This document shows, piece by piece, positions 5,906 through 6,683 of a stretch of 6,683 nt of DNA (position 1 is its first letter; every line of letters begins with the position of its first letter). The notes under the pieces were generated by a model. The model was given only the letters and a program-made list of their open reading frames with translations. It searched no databases and was not told the origin of the DNA. Position numbers and translations under genes: made by a program. Where the stretch lies: assembly GCA_028701555.1 (NCBI GenBank), contig JAQVQN010000139.1, positions 1 through 6,683 of the forward strand. The letters run 5' to 3'. This stretch comes from Kiritimatiellia bacterium. GTDB taxonomy: Bacteria; Verrucomicrobiota; Kiritimatiellia; RFP12; UBA1067.

Positions 5906-6683
5906 TCATCCCTTGAAATCTTTGAGATGGCCAGCCAAAGACAGAAACCCGCGCCAATAAAACTTAAGGTCTGCCAGCGGGTCGCTGGTAGAAAATATGC
6001 GGCGCGCGATTGTCTCGGGATGCAGGAAGGCCCGGTATACCCGGCGCACCGCCCCCTTGGTGACTTCCTCGGGCACACCAGAACGCATGACCTGCTTGCG
6101 CATGTCGTAGTCGTCCCACGCCCGCGTGGTCAGCAGACCGGCCTCGTCCAGCTCTCGGAAAAGCGGCGTACCCGGATAAGGCACGACCACTGTTACTTGT
6201 AATGTGGAAGCGTAGCCCTTCCGAAGGAGCCGACGAGCCAGTCTCACCGTGTTCTCGATTTCGGCCGCACCTTCCCAGGGATAACCGAACATGACGGTCA
6301 CATGCACATCGAGACCGGCCGCAGCCGCGTCCTTCGCACCCTCCTCGATCTGCCTAACGGTTAATCCTTTTACCAAACGGTCAAGCGTGGCCTGATTCGC
6401 TGACTCCAACCCGAAGAGCACCAGCCGGAAGCCGGCTCGCCGCATCAAAGCATAGGCCGCCCGATCCAGACACCCGAAGCGCATGTTGCAGTCGATGCGA
6501 ACTTTCTTGTTGTAACCTCTAGCTATCATCTCTTCGCAAAAGGTCTTGAGCCATGCTCCAGCCGGGAAACTGCCGGTGTCGTCCATGATTTCCCGGATGC
6601 CGTAACGCTCGATAAGCTCGCCGATCTCGTCAACCACCTCTATAGGGTCGCGCACGCGGTAAGTAGGATAAAGCGTGGTCCAG
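5906..6683 (-). CDS. Radical SAM enzyme, B12-binding type, C-terminal part only
   Basis: The frame is open at the right edge and 258 C-terminal residues are visible; a GTG at 6655 is internal, because coding similarity continues upstream (WTTLYPTYRVRDP). Numbering from the edge: YRVRDPIEVVDEI (8-20), EIMDDTGSF (31-39), CNMRFG (65-70), FGLESANQATLDRLVKG (90-106), VMFGYPWE (130-137) and PYPGTPLF (168-175) follow the order seen in B12-binding-domain radical SAM enzymes. The CxxxCxxC iron-sulfur loop and the cobalamin domain would lie just beyond the edge, so they are not observed. Family role: radical chemistry such as methylation or rearrangement of lipids, cofactors or natural products; the substrate is unknown. 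The tail (about 180-258) is a helical extension without membrane segments. No terminator is visible after the stop. It is separated from the EPS operon by almost 200 AT-rich bases, so a functional link is unproven. Confidence 0.85.
   Translation of the reverse strand, partial: WTTLYPTYRVRDPIEVVDEIGELIERYGIREIMDDTGSFPAGAWLKTFCEEMIARGYNKKVRIDCNMRFGCLDRAAYALMRRAGFRLVLFGLESANQATLDRLVKGLTVRQIEEGAKDAAAAGLDVHVTVMFGYPWEGAAEIENTVRLARRLLRKGYASTLQVTVVVPYPGTPLFRELDEAGLLTTRAWDDYDMRKQVMRSGVPEEVTKGAVRRVYRAFLHPETIARRIFSTSDPLADLKFYWRGFLSLAGHLKDFKG

Noticed and set aside
5849..6202. Plus-strand open frame of 117 codons at the end of the radical SAM gene
   Set aside because: Mostly antisense to the conserved radical SAM C-terminus, with no recognisable motif; the part outside the gene is AT-rich intergenic DNA.
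1..6683. Mobile elements, tRNA/rRNA genes or CRISPR arrays
   Set aside because: I saw no transposase, integrase, terminal inverted repeats, tRNA-like clover leaf or regular spacer-repeat pattern. The only tandem repeat is coding (1080-1177).

Overview
The window reads as part of an exopolysaccharide (EPS) or capsule assembly and export locus of a Gram-negative (diderm) bacterium. All six supported genes lie on the minus strand, so transcription runs right to left. Signal peptides, an outer-membrane beta-barrel and a Wza/GumB-like export protein require an outer membrane. The combination of a short OPX protein, a BBP2_2-like barrel, a Wzz-like protein with a YYGG-rich N-terminus and a cobalamin-type radical SAM enzyme makes me think of Verrucomicrobiota/Lentisphaerota/Kiritimatiellota-type bacteria. 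That placement is a low-confidence impression, not something the sequence proves.

Layout in transcription order. 6683-5906: C-terminal 258 residues of a radical SAM enzyme of the B12-binding type, whose 5' part lies beyond the right edge. 5905-5709: AT-rich intergenic region with a candidate extended -10 promoter, two AT-rich palindromes and a small leader hairpin. 5708-5058: short polysaccharide export (OPX) lipoprotein. 5037-4078: secreted helical protein that I do not recognise. 4023-2833: outer-membrane beta-barrel. 2797-2756: strong intrinsic terminator. 2725-1301: multi-spanning O-antigen ligase/Wzy-type polymerase. 1234-1: chain-length determinant (Wzz/GumC-like, PCP family), cut by the left edge, with a tyrosine/glycine repeat tail at its N-terminus. 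No stretch over 300 bases is without a gene.

How the genes fit together (inference from families). Lipid-linked repeat units would be polymerised or ligated at the inner membrane by the Wzy/WaaL-like protein and length-controlled by the PCP protein. The chain would cross the periplasm with help from the OPX protein, and leave through the outer membrane by the separate beta-barrel, because the OPX protein is too short to carry the C-terminal helix that forms the Wza pore. The unknown secreted protein sits between the OPX and barrel genes with tight spacing and probably belongs to the same export machine.

Most interesting points: the tyrosine-rich repeat tail on the cytoplasmic N-terminus of the PCP protein; an intrinsic terminator inside the operon that separates export genes from polymerisation genes and also fixes the start of the polymerase gene; the unrecognised secreted protein; and a Tyr in place of the usual His in the Wzy_C loop motif.
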